Source: Candidatus Poseidoniaceae archaeon
Lineage (GTDB): Archaea; Thermoplasmatota; Poseidoniia; Poseidoniales; Poseidoniaceae
Reading direction: 5' to 3'
Assembly: GCA_013330285.1 (NCBI GenBank)
Contig: DUIP01000051.1
Span: forward strand, 1-5,728
Length of the DNA stretch: 5,728 bases
The notes beneath the pieces were generated by a model. That model saw nothing but the letters and a program-made list of their open reading frames with translations, was not told where the DNA came from and made no database searches. The position numbers and the translations under genes are program-made. Position 1 is the first letter of the stretch. Each line of letters starts with the position of its first letter. This document shows positions 1-5,728 of this stretch, piece by piece.

Positions 1-585
1 GTGGTCAATGTAGATGCAATCGCTCCAGGAGGGAAGAGACTTGCAGAGCATTGGGACGACGCTAATACCTCGATGCACGCTTCAAACACCACACTTCGAA
101 ATCCAAATATTGATTGGGACTACGTCGTGTTACAAGACCAAAGTCAAGTGCCTGGCTTCTATCGAAACAACACCTACTGGATCGACAGCAAGGATGGTGC
201 TGTTGGGTTCGGCAATGCTATCGATGACGAGGGATCTGAAGCCGTGCTCTTCATGACATGGGGCCGTCGAAATGGCGACCCAACCAATCCAATCTTGTAC
301 TCGAACTTCACCGTCATGCAAGAGCGATTGGAGCAGGGGTATATCGATTACCGAGACAACATGACTGCAGCTGGTTCGACCGTATGGGTTGCTCCAGTTG
401 GTCTAGCCTTCCAACACATCCACGATGACGTGATGGCATCGGGAATCAATGCTTCATTGAGCGGTAATCTGTTTTACGATTTGTACACGAGTGATGGAAG
501 CCACCCATCATTGTCAGGAAGTTACCTTGCTGCTTGCGTGCTCTACGCTACGATGACCGGAGAGTCCCCCGTCGGCTCGAATGAC
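1..585 (+). other. SGNH/DUF4886-like hydrolase domain (lacking its N-terminal Ser block in this window)
   Basis: Visible residues 1-195 match the order of blocks in SGNH hydrolases of the DUF4886 kind: the glycine-bearing block after the first strand, the 'vvLQdQS' strand, a 'MTWG' segment, and a final DGSHPSLSGSYLAA block holding the Asp-x-x-His pair. The acidic D165 and H168 are intact, so the domain looks active apart from the out-of-window nucleophile. Members of the wider SGNH fold include acetylesterases and polysaccharide deacetylases, but the sequence does not reveal the substrate. Identification is by motif recall, not by a profile search. Confidence 0.65.
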
Positions 586-3249
586 ACTGTTGGATTGAGC
601 AGCACTGTCAAATTACAACTGCAAGAAGCAGCGGCTGCGACCGTGTTCAACGAAACCTCACATCTCGATTACCCATGGTCATCAACCATCACTGCATCCT
701 CGAGTTCACGCGGTCTTGGCGGTGGGATTCCATCAGGATGGAATGTGCAATGGAGCGATGACCAAATCACGAACATGGCAGCTGGCTCGTCCCAACAAGC
801 CACTCTTGAAGTCACGGTCCCTGCTGATGTGACGCCAGATTACTACGGATTCAGATTGTTTGCAGGTTCAACTCAAGGCAACACAAGCACGTCAACTGTA
901 TTTGTGGTCCACGTGGCACAAGACCACAGCCTAAGCATTGCCTTCCTTGATCAAGATTCAGACTTCATCCCAGGTCAAACCACCAACACAACAGTGTCTG
1001 TAACCAACACAGGAAATGCTGAATCTGATTTCGACTGGAGCGTTGAAGCGCTGAGTGGAGTGTGTTCATTCGGACTGCCAGATGCGTCAAGCATGGGACT
1101 TTTACCCGATGCAACAATTGAGGTGACAATTCAAGTTGACATACCTGCGACAGCAACCATTGCTGATGCGTGTACGTTCCATTTCGAAGGTTCAACAGAA
1201 GAAGGGACCCAAACCATTGTTGCCGGTTCGGGCTCATTCACAATCGATGTTGACGAATTCGTTGACTTCGAACTGGTCGCAACGACAAGCACTGTCGAAG
1301 TGGAACCAGGAACGCCATCAATCTATACCATGAGGCTGCACAATAATGGCAGTGAGGACCGGACATTCAACCTCCAAGTTGATTCAACGGATGGACTGAG
1401 CACGACGATCGTTTCGCCTACTGACATCGTTATTGTGGCAGGGGAAAGCGGAACATGGGACATCGAAACGACCGCTGATGAAGGGAGCGTCGGCACCTAT
1501 CTGCAAAACTTCAGTGTCTCAAGGAGCGGTCAAACAAGCACGTCTTCAGTGAACATCGATGTTCTTGCTATCTCCCAAATTACACTTGACGGGCCAATCG
1601 ACGGACGAATTGTGATGCAACCTGGAACGACAACTTCGACCAGTTTCGCTCTTGCCAACACCGGTACAAGAGAAGTTATTCTCATGGCATCACTCACTGG
1701 CCTACCTGCATCCGCCCAAGCAGAAATAAGCCACTCATCGCTGATTCTAGCGGTTGGTGAAACAACACATGTTCACGTGAACCTCACGCTTGATACAAAC
1801 GCCAATCCTGGAAGCCACGCACTCGAATTTGGTTTCACAGGTACTGGAGCATCGGCACAGGAAGAAGTCGAGTTGCAAATTCAAGACCGATTTGATGTTC
1901 TTCTTTCCAGTACGGGAAGTCAAATTGTCGCAGGACCTTCAAACAATGCAACAATGAACATTGATGTGACCAACTACGGCACCTCAAGTGATGTATTCCA
2001 GCTCAGTATCATCGACGACTCGGAAGCAGGTTGGTTCGCCTACACGCTCTCCACAACCTCGGTATCGCTTAACGCTGGAGAAACAACAACGGTTCAACTC
2101 GGCGTTCGTGAAGTGGCTACTGGGGCCACAACAAATGGATTGACTGTAGCACTTCACGCTGCTTCAAGCAACGATCCTTCAAAGACAGATCATCTCAACA
2201 TCACCGTACGGCCTCAAGTCGCAGGCGCAGAAATTACTGTGAACGCCGACGATGATGAAGCACAGCCAGGTGCTGCGATCCAAGGCACAGTGGTCGTCAA
2301 GAACACAGGGACTGCTTTTGACAAACTCTTACTGACAACTGTTGGCATGGATTGTGGAGTTACGACCCTCTTCGAATTGGAGGCAGGCGCCTCATCACCA
2401 GCCGTACCATGGTTGTGCACAATCGACGAGAGCGCCCAATCTGGTTTAGCCAATCTTGATTTCCGTGTGAGCAGCACATCACGGACCGATTATGTTCAAA
2501 CTTACACTGAAATTTACACCGTAGAACCGACCTTCTCCAACGGCAATGTCCTCGATATTACGACAGATTCCACCTCATACACCATCCCATATTCAGGAGG
2601 CACAAGCGTTGTCGTCACAGTCACAAACCTTGCCAACACCCAGGTCAGTGGGCTGTTGAGCTACAACGGGGAAGGAACGGGAATGGTGATTGAACAATGG
2701 GTACGACTTTTGGATAATCAATCGGTCAACACCTTCGAACTTGCACCGTTCGCCACGGTTGAATTTATGCTCACATTGACTTCAAACATTGAAGCTGATG
2801 AAACGGCAAACCTCATCCTCAAGGCCACCTACCAAATTGACACAACCACTGGATCAGAAGAATCCGACATGTTTAGCGTCAGTATATCAGGCCCTGCAGC
2901 ACCACCACAAGGCGTGACACTGCCACTCGGCATCCAACTTGATCAGAACACGACATTGAACGCTATGCTTGGTGGTTGGGCGTTTGCCATCCTGCTTCTG
3001 TCAATCATCTACGCACGACGAAATCGTAAGGGGAACACCGAACAAGCTGTTGTGGAAGACCAAGCCGAGGAGGTTCTCGAAGAAGAAACCGAAGAAGAAA
3101 CTCCGCTTGGTTTCAATGAATGTCGAATGGAAAACGGAAAGGTGACATGTCCATCGTGTGATGCTCGACTTGGCGTCCCTCGAGGCAGTGAAGCACCATT
3201 CCGCTTCACATGTCCAAAGTGTCAGACAATGATTCGTGTGGTCGAGTGA
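1..3249 (+). CDS. Membrane-anchored surface protein: SGNH/DUF4886-like hydrolase, Ig-like repeats, TM helix, zinc ribbon (5' partial)
   Basis: The gene is cut by the left edge. The GTG at base 1 is probably an internal Val codon, because the reading begins inside an SGNH-hydrolase-like domain (residues about 1-195 of the visible part). Visible blocks resemble DUF4886: a GG-x-x-L segment (residues 10-14), DYVVLQDQS (40-48), FMTWGRR (84-90) and the C-terminal DGSHPS block with D165 and H168, the expected catalytic Asp/His. The N-terminal GNS/GDS block with the nucleophilic Ser is missing, presumably just outside the window. About seven beta-sandwich units follow (roughly 245-305, 310-418, 422-523, 525-628, 630-738, 742-842, 845-962). 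They are rich in Thr/Ser/Val with the 'vtNtG' pattern of NEW3/CARDB-like domains. A single helix (about 988-1005) is followed by RRNRK, an acidic linker and a zinc ribbon. The expected topology is outside N-terminus, inside C-terminus. By analogy with the family, the hydrolase may act on esters of polysaccharides; the substrate is unknown. Architecture confidence is high, enzyme specificity low. Confidence 0.85.
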   Translation: MVNVDAIAPGGKRLAEHWDDANTSMHASNTTLRNPNIDWDYVVLQDQSQVPGFYRNNTYWIDSKDGAVGFGNAIDDEGSEAVLFMTWGRRNGDPTNPILYSNFTVMQERLEQGYIDYRDNMTAAGSTVWVAPVGLAFQHIHDDVMASGINASLSGNLFYDLYTSDGSHPSLSGSYLAACVLYATMTGESPVGSNDTVGLSSTVKLQLQEAAAATVFNETSHLDYPWSSTITASSSSRGLGGGIPSGWNVQWSDDQITNMAAGSSQQATLEVTVPADVTPDYYGFRLFAGSTQGNTSTSTVFVVHVAQDHSLSIAFLDQDSDFIPGQTTNTTVSVTNTGNAESDFDWSVEALSGVCSFGLPDASSMGLLPDATIEVTIQVDIPATATIADACTFHFEGSTEEGTQTIVAGSGSFTIDVDEFVDFELVATTSTVEVEPGTPSIYTMRLHNNGSEDRTFNLQVDSTDGLSTTIVSPTDIVIVAGESGTWDIETTADEGSVGTYLQNFSVSRSGQTSTSSVNIDVLAISQITLDGPIDGRIVMQPGTTTSTSFALANTGTREVILMASLTGLPASAQAEISHSSLILAVGETTHVHVNLTLDTNANPGSHALEFGFTGTGASAQEEVELQIQDRFDVLLSSTGSQIVAGPSNNATMNIDVTNYGTSSDVFQLSIIDDSEAGWFAYTLSTTSVSLNAGETTTVQLGVREVATGATTNGLTVALHAASSNDPSKTDHLNITVRPQVAGAEITVNADDDEAQPGAAIQGTVVVKNTGTAFDKLLLTTVGMDCGVTTLFELEAGASSPAVPWLCTIDESAQSGLANLDFRVSSTSRTDYVQTYTEIYTVEPTFSNGNVLDITTDSTSYTIPYSGGTSVVVTVTNLANTQVSGLLSYNGEGTGMVIEQWVRLLDNQSVNTFELAPFATVEFMLTLTSNIEADETANLILKATYQIDTTTGSEESDMFSVSISGPAAPPQGVTLPLGIQLDQNTTLNAMLGGWAFAILLLSIIYARRNRKGNTEQAVVEDQAEEVLEEETEEETPLGFNECRMENGKVTCPSCDARLGVPRGSEAPFRFTCPKCQTMIRVVE
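2962..3015 (+). other. Transmembrane helix of the surface protein
   Basis: Residues about 988-1005 form the only long hydrophobic stretch near the C-terminus (AMLGGWAFAILLLSIIYA). It is followed directly by RRNRK, a positive stop-transfer cluster. This puts the repeats and hydrolase outside the cell and the last ~75 residues inside. It is a single-pass anchor rather than an archaeosortase-type tail, since no PGF-like motif precedes the helix and a folded domain follows it. Confidence 0.85.
3079..3102 (+). repeat. Two-copy 12-bp tandem repeat in the acidic linker
   Basis: The unit gaagaagaaacc is followed immediately by gaagaagaaact, 11 of 12 bases identical, encoding EEET twice. It lies in the acidic spacer (about residues 1019-1034) between the membrane helix and the zinc ribbon. 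It is probably a small slippage duplication in a flexible, compositionally tolerant linker. Confidence 0.7.
3121..3246 (+). other. C-terminal cytoplasmic zinc ribbon
   Basis: Residues 1041-1082 carry two CPxC knuckles, CPSC (Cys1050, Cys1053) and CPKC (Cys1071, Cys1074), separated by 17 residues, the classic four-Cys zinc-ribbon layout. Cys1041 lies just upstream and is not part of the pattern. The sequence around the second knuckle (FTCPKCQTMIRV) resembles the small MJ0042-like ribbons. With the membrane helix before it, the ribbon must be cytoplasmic. Its partner (protein or nucleic acid) cannot be read from the sequence. Confidence 0.8.
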
Positions 3250-3253
3250 CCCT

Positions 3254-4048
3254 TCACTCAGTTGTGGTTCTCTGGGCTACCAAGAGAAATGCTGTGTGGC
3301 CAAATGGTCCGTTGACCGGTCGCATGCCACCTTTTGATGCCTTACCCCATTGCCGTTGCATGAGTTCTCCGGCCCATTCCACATCAAGTCCGGCATCCTC
3401 ACACGCCTCCCATGCCAGTTCAACTTGACTGGTAACTGGACAATAGCAAGCGATCCTTCCTCCAACAGCAAGAAGAGGCGCGACAGCAGCAATGGCAGAT
3501 GGATGCTGAGGTAAATCGAGAATGATACCGTCAAAGGTTGCAGCATGTTCTTTGATCTGTGAAACAACATCTTCGATGGCGCCTTCAATATGACAGTGCT
3601 TAGGAAATTCAGACCAACTTTGTTGCGCCCTTAACATGTTCTTGAGGCCGACATCTGCGTGTTCGGAACGTGGTTCAACAGTGACGTGGAGGCCTGATGC
3701 GCCAAGCGCTCTTGCGATATGCATAGAAAGTCCTGCGGAACCCAGACCAGCTTCGAGGATGGCGTCACCTGAACCGATACCAAGCATGGAGACAAAGAAA
3801 CCGGCATCTTTTGCGCTGATCGTTTGGGCTCGACGCACCATACCTTTGGAAAGTTCGGGAAGACGGGGTGGCATCCTCCTCAATTGCTTTTGGCCGATGG
3901 AGATGATGGAGCCATAGGGAACGCCTGCAATGGTCTCGACAGCATCAAAGACACCTAAGCCCTTGACTTTCTTCACACCCTCCGTCATTTCAACGACGTG
4001 AACTTTACCTTCGGGTTCGACCAAAACGGCCCACTTGTCGTTGTCCAT
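3254..4048 (-). CDS. trmI: tRNA (adenine-N1)-methyltransferase, TrmI family
   Basis: This complete 264-residue protein has the usual length for archaeal TrmI (about 250-265). Members of this SAM-dependent family methylate N1 of adenine 58, and in archaea also 57, in the T-loop of tRNA in the cytoplasm. Visible landmarks are an N-terminal beta-rich domain (about 1-65), RRAQTISAKDAGFF (72-85, the family's 'R-x-x-Q-x-I-x-x-K-D-x-G' signature), motif I ILEAGLGSAGLS (97-108), an acidic strand end at TVEPRSEH (123-130, E125), motif IV with D178 in ILDLP (176-180), GGRIACYCP (196-204) and the closing GHTAFLLVAQR (250-260). The DLP segment is followed by QHPSAI rather than the common P-x-PW form, and motif I has Leu where Thr is usual, so this is a divergent member. 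The ATG at 4048 is the natural start: it gives full length, though only a weak GGAAAG-like element precedes it. The gene runs convergently to the surface-protein gene with a 4-bp gap. Confidence 0.85.
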   Translation of the reverse strand: MDNDKWAVLVEPEGKVHVVEMTEGVKKVKGLGVFDAVETIAGVPYGSIISIGQKQLRRMPPRLPELSKGMVRRAQTISAKDAGFFVSMLGIGSGDAILEAGLGSAGLSMHIARALGASGLHVTVEPRSEHADVGLKNMLRAQQSWSEFPKHCHIEGAIEDVVSQIKEHAATFDGIILDLPQHPSAIAAVAPLLAVGGRIACYCPVTSQVELAWEACEDAGLDVEWAGELMQRQWGKASKGGMRPVNGPFGHTAFLLVAQRTTTE

Positions 4049-4097
4049 GATGCGCCGAGTTGCTTTCCGGCTTCAACTCTTTGTCACCAAATGGGAA

Positions 4098-4142
4098 TTT
4101 TATTAATCGGGTTTTTTTATTTAAATTTGAATTTTTATACCA
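4098..4142 (-). promoter_or_regulatory. Candidate archaeal promoter region for trmI
   Basis: The strand reading toward trmI holds three TATA-like stretches: TGGTATAAA (4142-4134), TTTAAATA (4125-4118) and TTAATAAAA (4106-4098). Placing the start site about 26 bases downstream of each would give 5' leaders of about 61, 47 and 28 nt. TTTAAATA is closest to the textbook archaeal TATA consensus. The sequence alone does not decide which is used. Confidence 0.4.
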
Positions 4143-4190
4143 TTTGTCCGCAGTATGCTCTTAATAATCAATAGTCGTGGGAGGGGTTGG

Positions 4191-4198
4191 TATAAATA
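4191..4198 (+). promoter_or_regulatory. TATA box of the thioredoxin-like protein gene
   Basis: TATAAATA is a strong archaeal TATA-like octamer upstream of the rightward gene. It sits at the centre of a 14-bp inverted repeat, TGGTATAAATACCA (4188-4201). With the usual TATA-to-start distance, transcription would begin near 4220, almost on the first ATG. An alternative box, TTAATAAT at 4161-4168, would give a leader of about 36 nt that includes the Shine-Dalgarno sequence. Confidence 0.5.
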
Positions 4199-4213
4199 CC
4201 ATCCAGTATCTTT

Positions 4214-4219
4214 GGAGGG
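4214..4219 (+). promoter_or_regulatory. Shine-Dalgarno sequence that decides the start codon
   Basis: GGAGGG is a near-perfect complement to the 3' end of 16S rRNA. It ends 7 bases before the ATG at 4227, a normal spacing, but only 1 base before the ATG at 4221, which is too close for SD pairing to help. It therefore favours 4227 as the start. Confidence 0.6.
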
Positions 4220-4226
4220 TATGAAG

Positions 4227-4286
4227 ATGTCCACCCGCCTTCTCGCCCTAACGATTGTCACGATTTTTGTCGGTAGTGTCCTCGCT
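4227..4286 (+). other. Signal peptide of the thioredoxin-like protein
   Basis: A short polar start with one Arg (MSTR) leads into an uninterrupted hydrophobic core of about 15 residues and a small-residue end (SVLA, then GFTA). This is a standard Sec-type signal. No twin arginine and no Cys lie near the cleavage site, so Tat export and a lipid anchor are unlikely. If ATG 4221 is used, one extra Lys joins the n-region. Confidence 0.8.
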
Positions 4287-5728
4287 GGATTTACCGCAGA
4301 CATGAACCCATTGGAAGTTGAAAAAACGCTGGAAGAAGAGCCTGTTGTCTACAGTGCAGCCACCTCTCCAGGCCACGTTGTCTTCGCCCAATACATCTCA
4401 TCTGACAACTGCCCTCACTGCTACAAAGCAGGCGGCGGCTCAGCATCCCACCACCAACTCAAAACCGATTTCCCTGACGAATATGTGTACCTCACATACA
4501 TGTCACAATCCTACGGCCAAACCAACAGTGCTCGTGCTGGAAACGTCGCTCCTTACCAGTGGCAGTGGCCCAGTGGCGGTGCACCTGATGCCTACTTCGG
4601 CGACCGAACCGACAGGCGAGTTTCTGGATCTGGTTCAAACTACGACACCTACGACAACGAATTCTCCAGTGGTGGCGGCATGCACTCCACCGTCAACGAT
4701 TACAGTATGTCCGCAGCCATTTCCCCAAATGGCGGCACCTTTGACATCGACATCTCATACAAGTACACAGGCTCTGGAACCGCAGCATCGAACATGAAAC
4801 TCTACGCCGCAATTGTCGAAGAGGAATGCACCACATACACCTATTCGAGCAGTGGAAGTTCACTTGCTCACGGCTACAATTGCTGGATGGGCTGGTTGAC
4901 TGCAGGTGACACCTACAAGACCTCAAGCGGCGGGTCCGGCTCTGCGTTCGCAAGTATCTCACCTTCTTCGTCTCAACAATCGCTTTCATGGACGACCGTT
5001 CCTACAAGCTTGATTCAAGGCGGCACTTCAAACGCCATCGTGCTTGCTGCCCTCATCAGCGGCAACCAAGTCAGCGTTGGTGGTTCAAGCCCTCACGTCT
5101 ACCATGCCGTTGACTCGACCATGGGACCAAAGATGGACCTCGCACCGTCTGGCCTTACAGTGACCAACCCCAACGGTGGATCTGCCTATGTGATCGGTGA
5201 CACAGTCACCCTTGACACCACCATCCGCAACATTGGAGACCTTGACTACAGCGCTGGAGGCAACATTGAATTCTTTTACAAGAATGGTATCAACGAAATT
5301 GCCATCGATACGAAGTCCCTCAACAACCTGAACATTGGTGCATCCCAAACAGCATCGGTCTCCTTCGATACTTCATCCCTCCCAACCAATGCCTGGAAAA
5401 CTACCTTTGGCGTCAAATTGACCGGTCTTGTTGATGAGACGCTCAGTGCAAACAACGTAGCTCAAACTGAACTCGACCACGACCGTCCGCCACTCGCTAA
5501 GAAGGCTCAAGTCGAAGGCGACAACATCATCGCACGGGGCACACAATTCAACATTCTCGCAAAGGGCGATGCCGATGACAACGTTGACACGATCGACACC
5601 ATGAGTTTCAACATCGAAGTCTCACCTACAGGCATGAACCAATGGTCCAGCGCCATCGTATCTGGCGGTGAAACAGTGATGTACCCCGGTTCACCGAGCG
5701 AAGGCCGAGCTTACCTTCTCAGCCCCAC
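4227..5728 (+). CDS. Secreted thioredoxin-like (CPHC) protein with CARDB-like domain (3' partial)
   Basis: The frame is open from 4227 to the right edge (500 complete codons) with no stop, so the C-terminus is missing. The start is set by GGAGGG at 4214-4219; ATG 4221 would add only Met-Lys. Residues 1-20 are a signal peptide (STR, then a hydrophobic run ending SVLA), with cleavage likely after A20 or A24. There is no lipobox Cys. A thioredoxin-like domain spans about 45-130: strand VVFAQYISS, then CPHC (C62-C65), the dipeptide seen in DsbA active sites, and a GGAPDAYFGD segment whose P120 may be the cis-Pro. The layout resembles Omp28-related thioredoxin-like proteins. A beta-rich region follows (about 155-300) with C201 and C219, a possible disulfide, then a CARDB-like domain (about 303-415) and the start of another beta domain from about 420. 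It probably acts outside the membrane as a thiol/disulfide protein or redox-fold surface protein. Redox activity is inferred; identity beyond the fold is uncertain. Confidence 0.8.
   Translation, partial: MSTRLLALTIVTIFVGSVLAGFTADMNPLEVEKTLEEEPVVYSAATSPGHVVFAQYISSDNCPHCYKAGGGSASHHQLKTDFPDEYVYLTYMSQSYGQTNSARAGNVAPYQWQWPSGGAPDAYFGDRTDRRVSGSGSNYDTYDNEFSSGGGMHSTVNDYSMSAAISPNGGTFDIDISYKYTGSGTAASNMKLYAAIVEEECTTYTYSSSGSSLAHGYNCWMGWLTAGDTYKTSSGGSGSAFASISPSSSQQSLSWTTVPTSLIQGGTSNAIVLAALISGNQVSVGGSSPHVYHAVDSTMGPKMDLAPSGLTVTNPNGGSAYVIGDTVTLDTTIRNIGDLDYSAGGNIEFFYKNGINEIAIDTKSLNNLNIGASQTASVSFDTSSLPTNAWKTTFGVKLTGLVDETLSANNVAQTELDHDRPPLAKKAQVEGDNIIARGTQFNILAKGDADDNVDTIDTMSFNIEVSPTGMNQWSSAIVSGGETVMYPGSPSEGRAYLLSP
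4410..4421 (+). other. CPHC redox motif
   Basis: These four codons encode Cys-Pro-His-Cys right after a hydrophobic strand (VVFAQYISSDN), the position of the active site in thioredoxin folds. The Pro-His dipeptide is that of DsbA, an oxidant, rather than the Gly-Pro of thioredoxin. This suggests, but does not show, an oxidising or isomerising role outside the cell. Confidence 0.7.
5133..5471 (+). other. CARDB-like beta-sandwich domain
   Basis: Residues about 303-415 read as a CARDB-type unit. They start with DLAPSGLTVTNPNGG, contain GDTVTLDTTIRNIGDLDYSAG (the family's 'v-N-x-G' hallmark around 332-345) and close with a strand leading to LSANNVAQTELD, which resembles the typical 'D-x-NN-x-A' end. 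Such domains are common spacers or adhesive modules in exported archaeal proteins. Confidence 0.6.

Noticed and set aside
1..3. GTG at the first base as a true start codon
   Set aside because: No upstream sequence is available to show a ribosome binding site. The SGNH-like domain lacks its N-terminal Ser block and there is no signal peptide, so the real start lies outside the window.
3244..3259. The stop-codon hairpin as a dedicated bidirectional terminator
   Set aside because: The inner three base pairs are automatic when two convergent genes both end in TGA, so only the outer three pairs are informative. No T-tract follows on either strand. Kept only as a low-interest observation.
3277..3588. 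A 103-codon open frame on the - strand inside trmI
   Set aside because: It overlaps the well-supported TrmI reading frame, including its D178 motif, and shows no recognisable family features.
3636..3917. A 93-codon open frame antisense to trmI
   Set aside because: It overlaps the conserved motif I region of TrmI on the other strand, and its Pro/Ser/Arg-rich composition is typical of a non-coding frame.
4112..4118. T7 run as an archaeal transcription terminator
   Set aside because: It lies upstream of both flanking genes, in a divergent promoter region, and no gene ends toward it. It is better explained as part of the AT-rich promoter of trmI.
4318..4797. A 159-codon open frame rich in Thr and Pro on the + strand
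   Set aside because: It overlaps the signal-peptide-bearing CPHC protein in another frame, lacks an RBS and shows no domain. It is a shadow of the Thr/Ser-rich coding sequence.
1..5728. CRISPR array, tRNA or rRNA genes, insertion sequences
   Set aside because: No regularly spaced repeats, cloverleaf-like segments, rRNA signatures, transposase motifs or terminal inverted repeats were seen on reading both strands.

Overview
The window most resembles a genome fragment from a marine planktonic euryarchaeon of the Poseidoniia (Marine Group II) type. This is an inference from several signs. There is a very large secreted protein built of repeated Ig-like domains, with one C-terminal membrane anchor and a cytoplasmic CPxC/CPxC zinc ribbon. 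There is a TrmI-type tRNA (adenine-N1)-methyltransferase of archaeal length. TATA-like boxes lie in the only sizeable intergenic gap, a clear Shine-Dalgarno sits before the right-hand gene, and base composition is moderate and coding density high. No rRNA, tRNA, CRISPR array, transposase or integrase is visible.

Layout: bases 1-3249 (+) hold the 3' part of a large surface-protein gene. Its visible product starts inside an SGNH/DUF4886-like hydrolase domain, runs through about seven beta-sandwich repeats, crosses the membrane once and ends in a zinc ribbon. Only 4 bp away and convergent to it, 3254-4048 (-) encodes a complete TrmI-like tRNA methyltransferase. A 178-bp AT-rich divergent promoter region (4049-4226) separates trmI from a rightward gene. 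That gene starts at 4227 (or 4221) and stays open to the window end. It encodes a secreted protein with a signal peptide, a thioredoxin-like domain with a CPHC redox motif, a CARDB-like domain and the start of another beta-rich domain.

The two rightward genes both encode exported, multi-domain, beta-rich proteins. They may work at the cell surface: one a probable carbohydrate-ester or polymer hydrolase, the other a thiol/disulfide or Omp28-like protein. trmI is a housekeeping tRNA-modification gene between them, and nothing in the sequence ties it functionally to either. There is no strong sign of a multi-gene novel system. The most notable points are the domain combination of the large protein, the contrast in N-glycosylation sequons between the two exported proteins, and the design of the divergent promoter.
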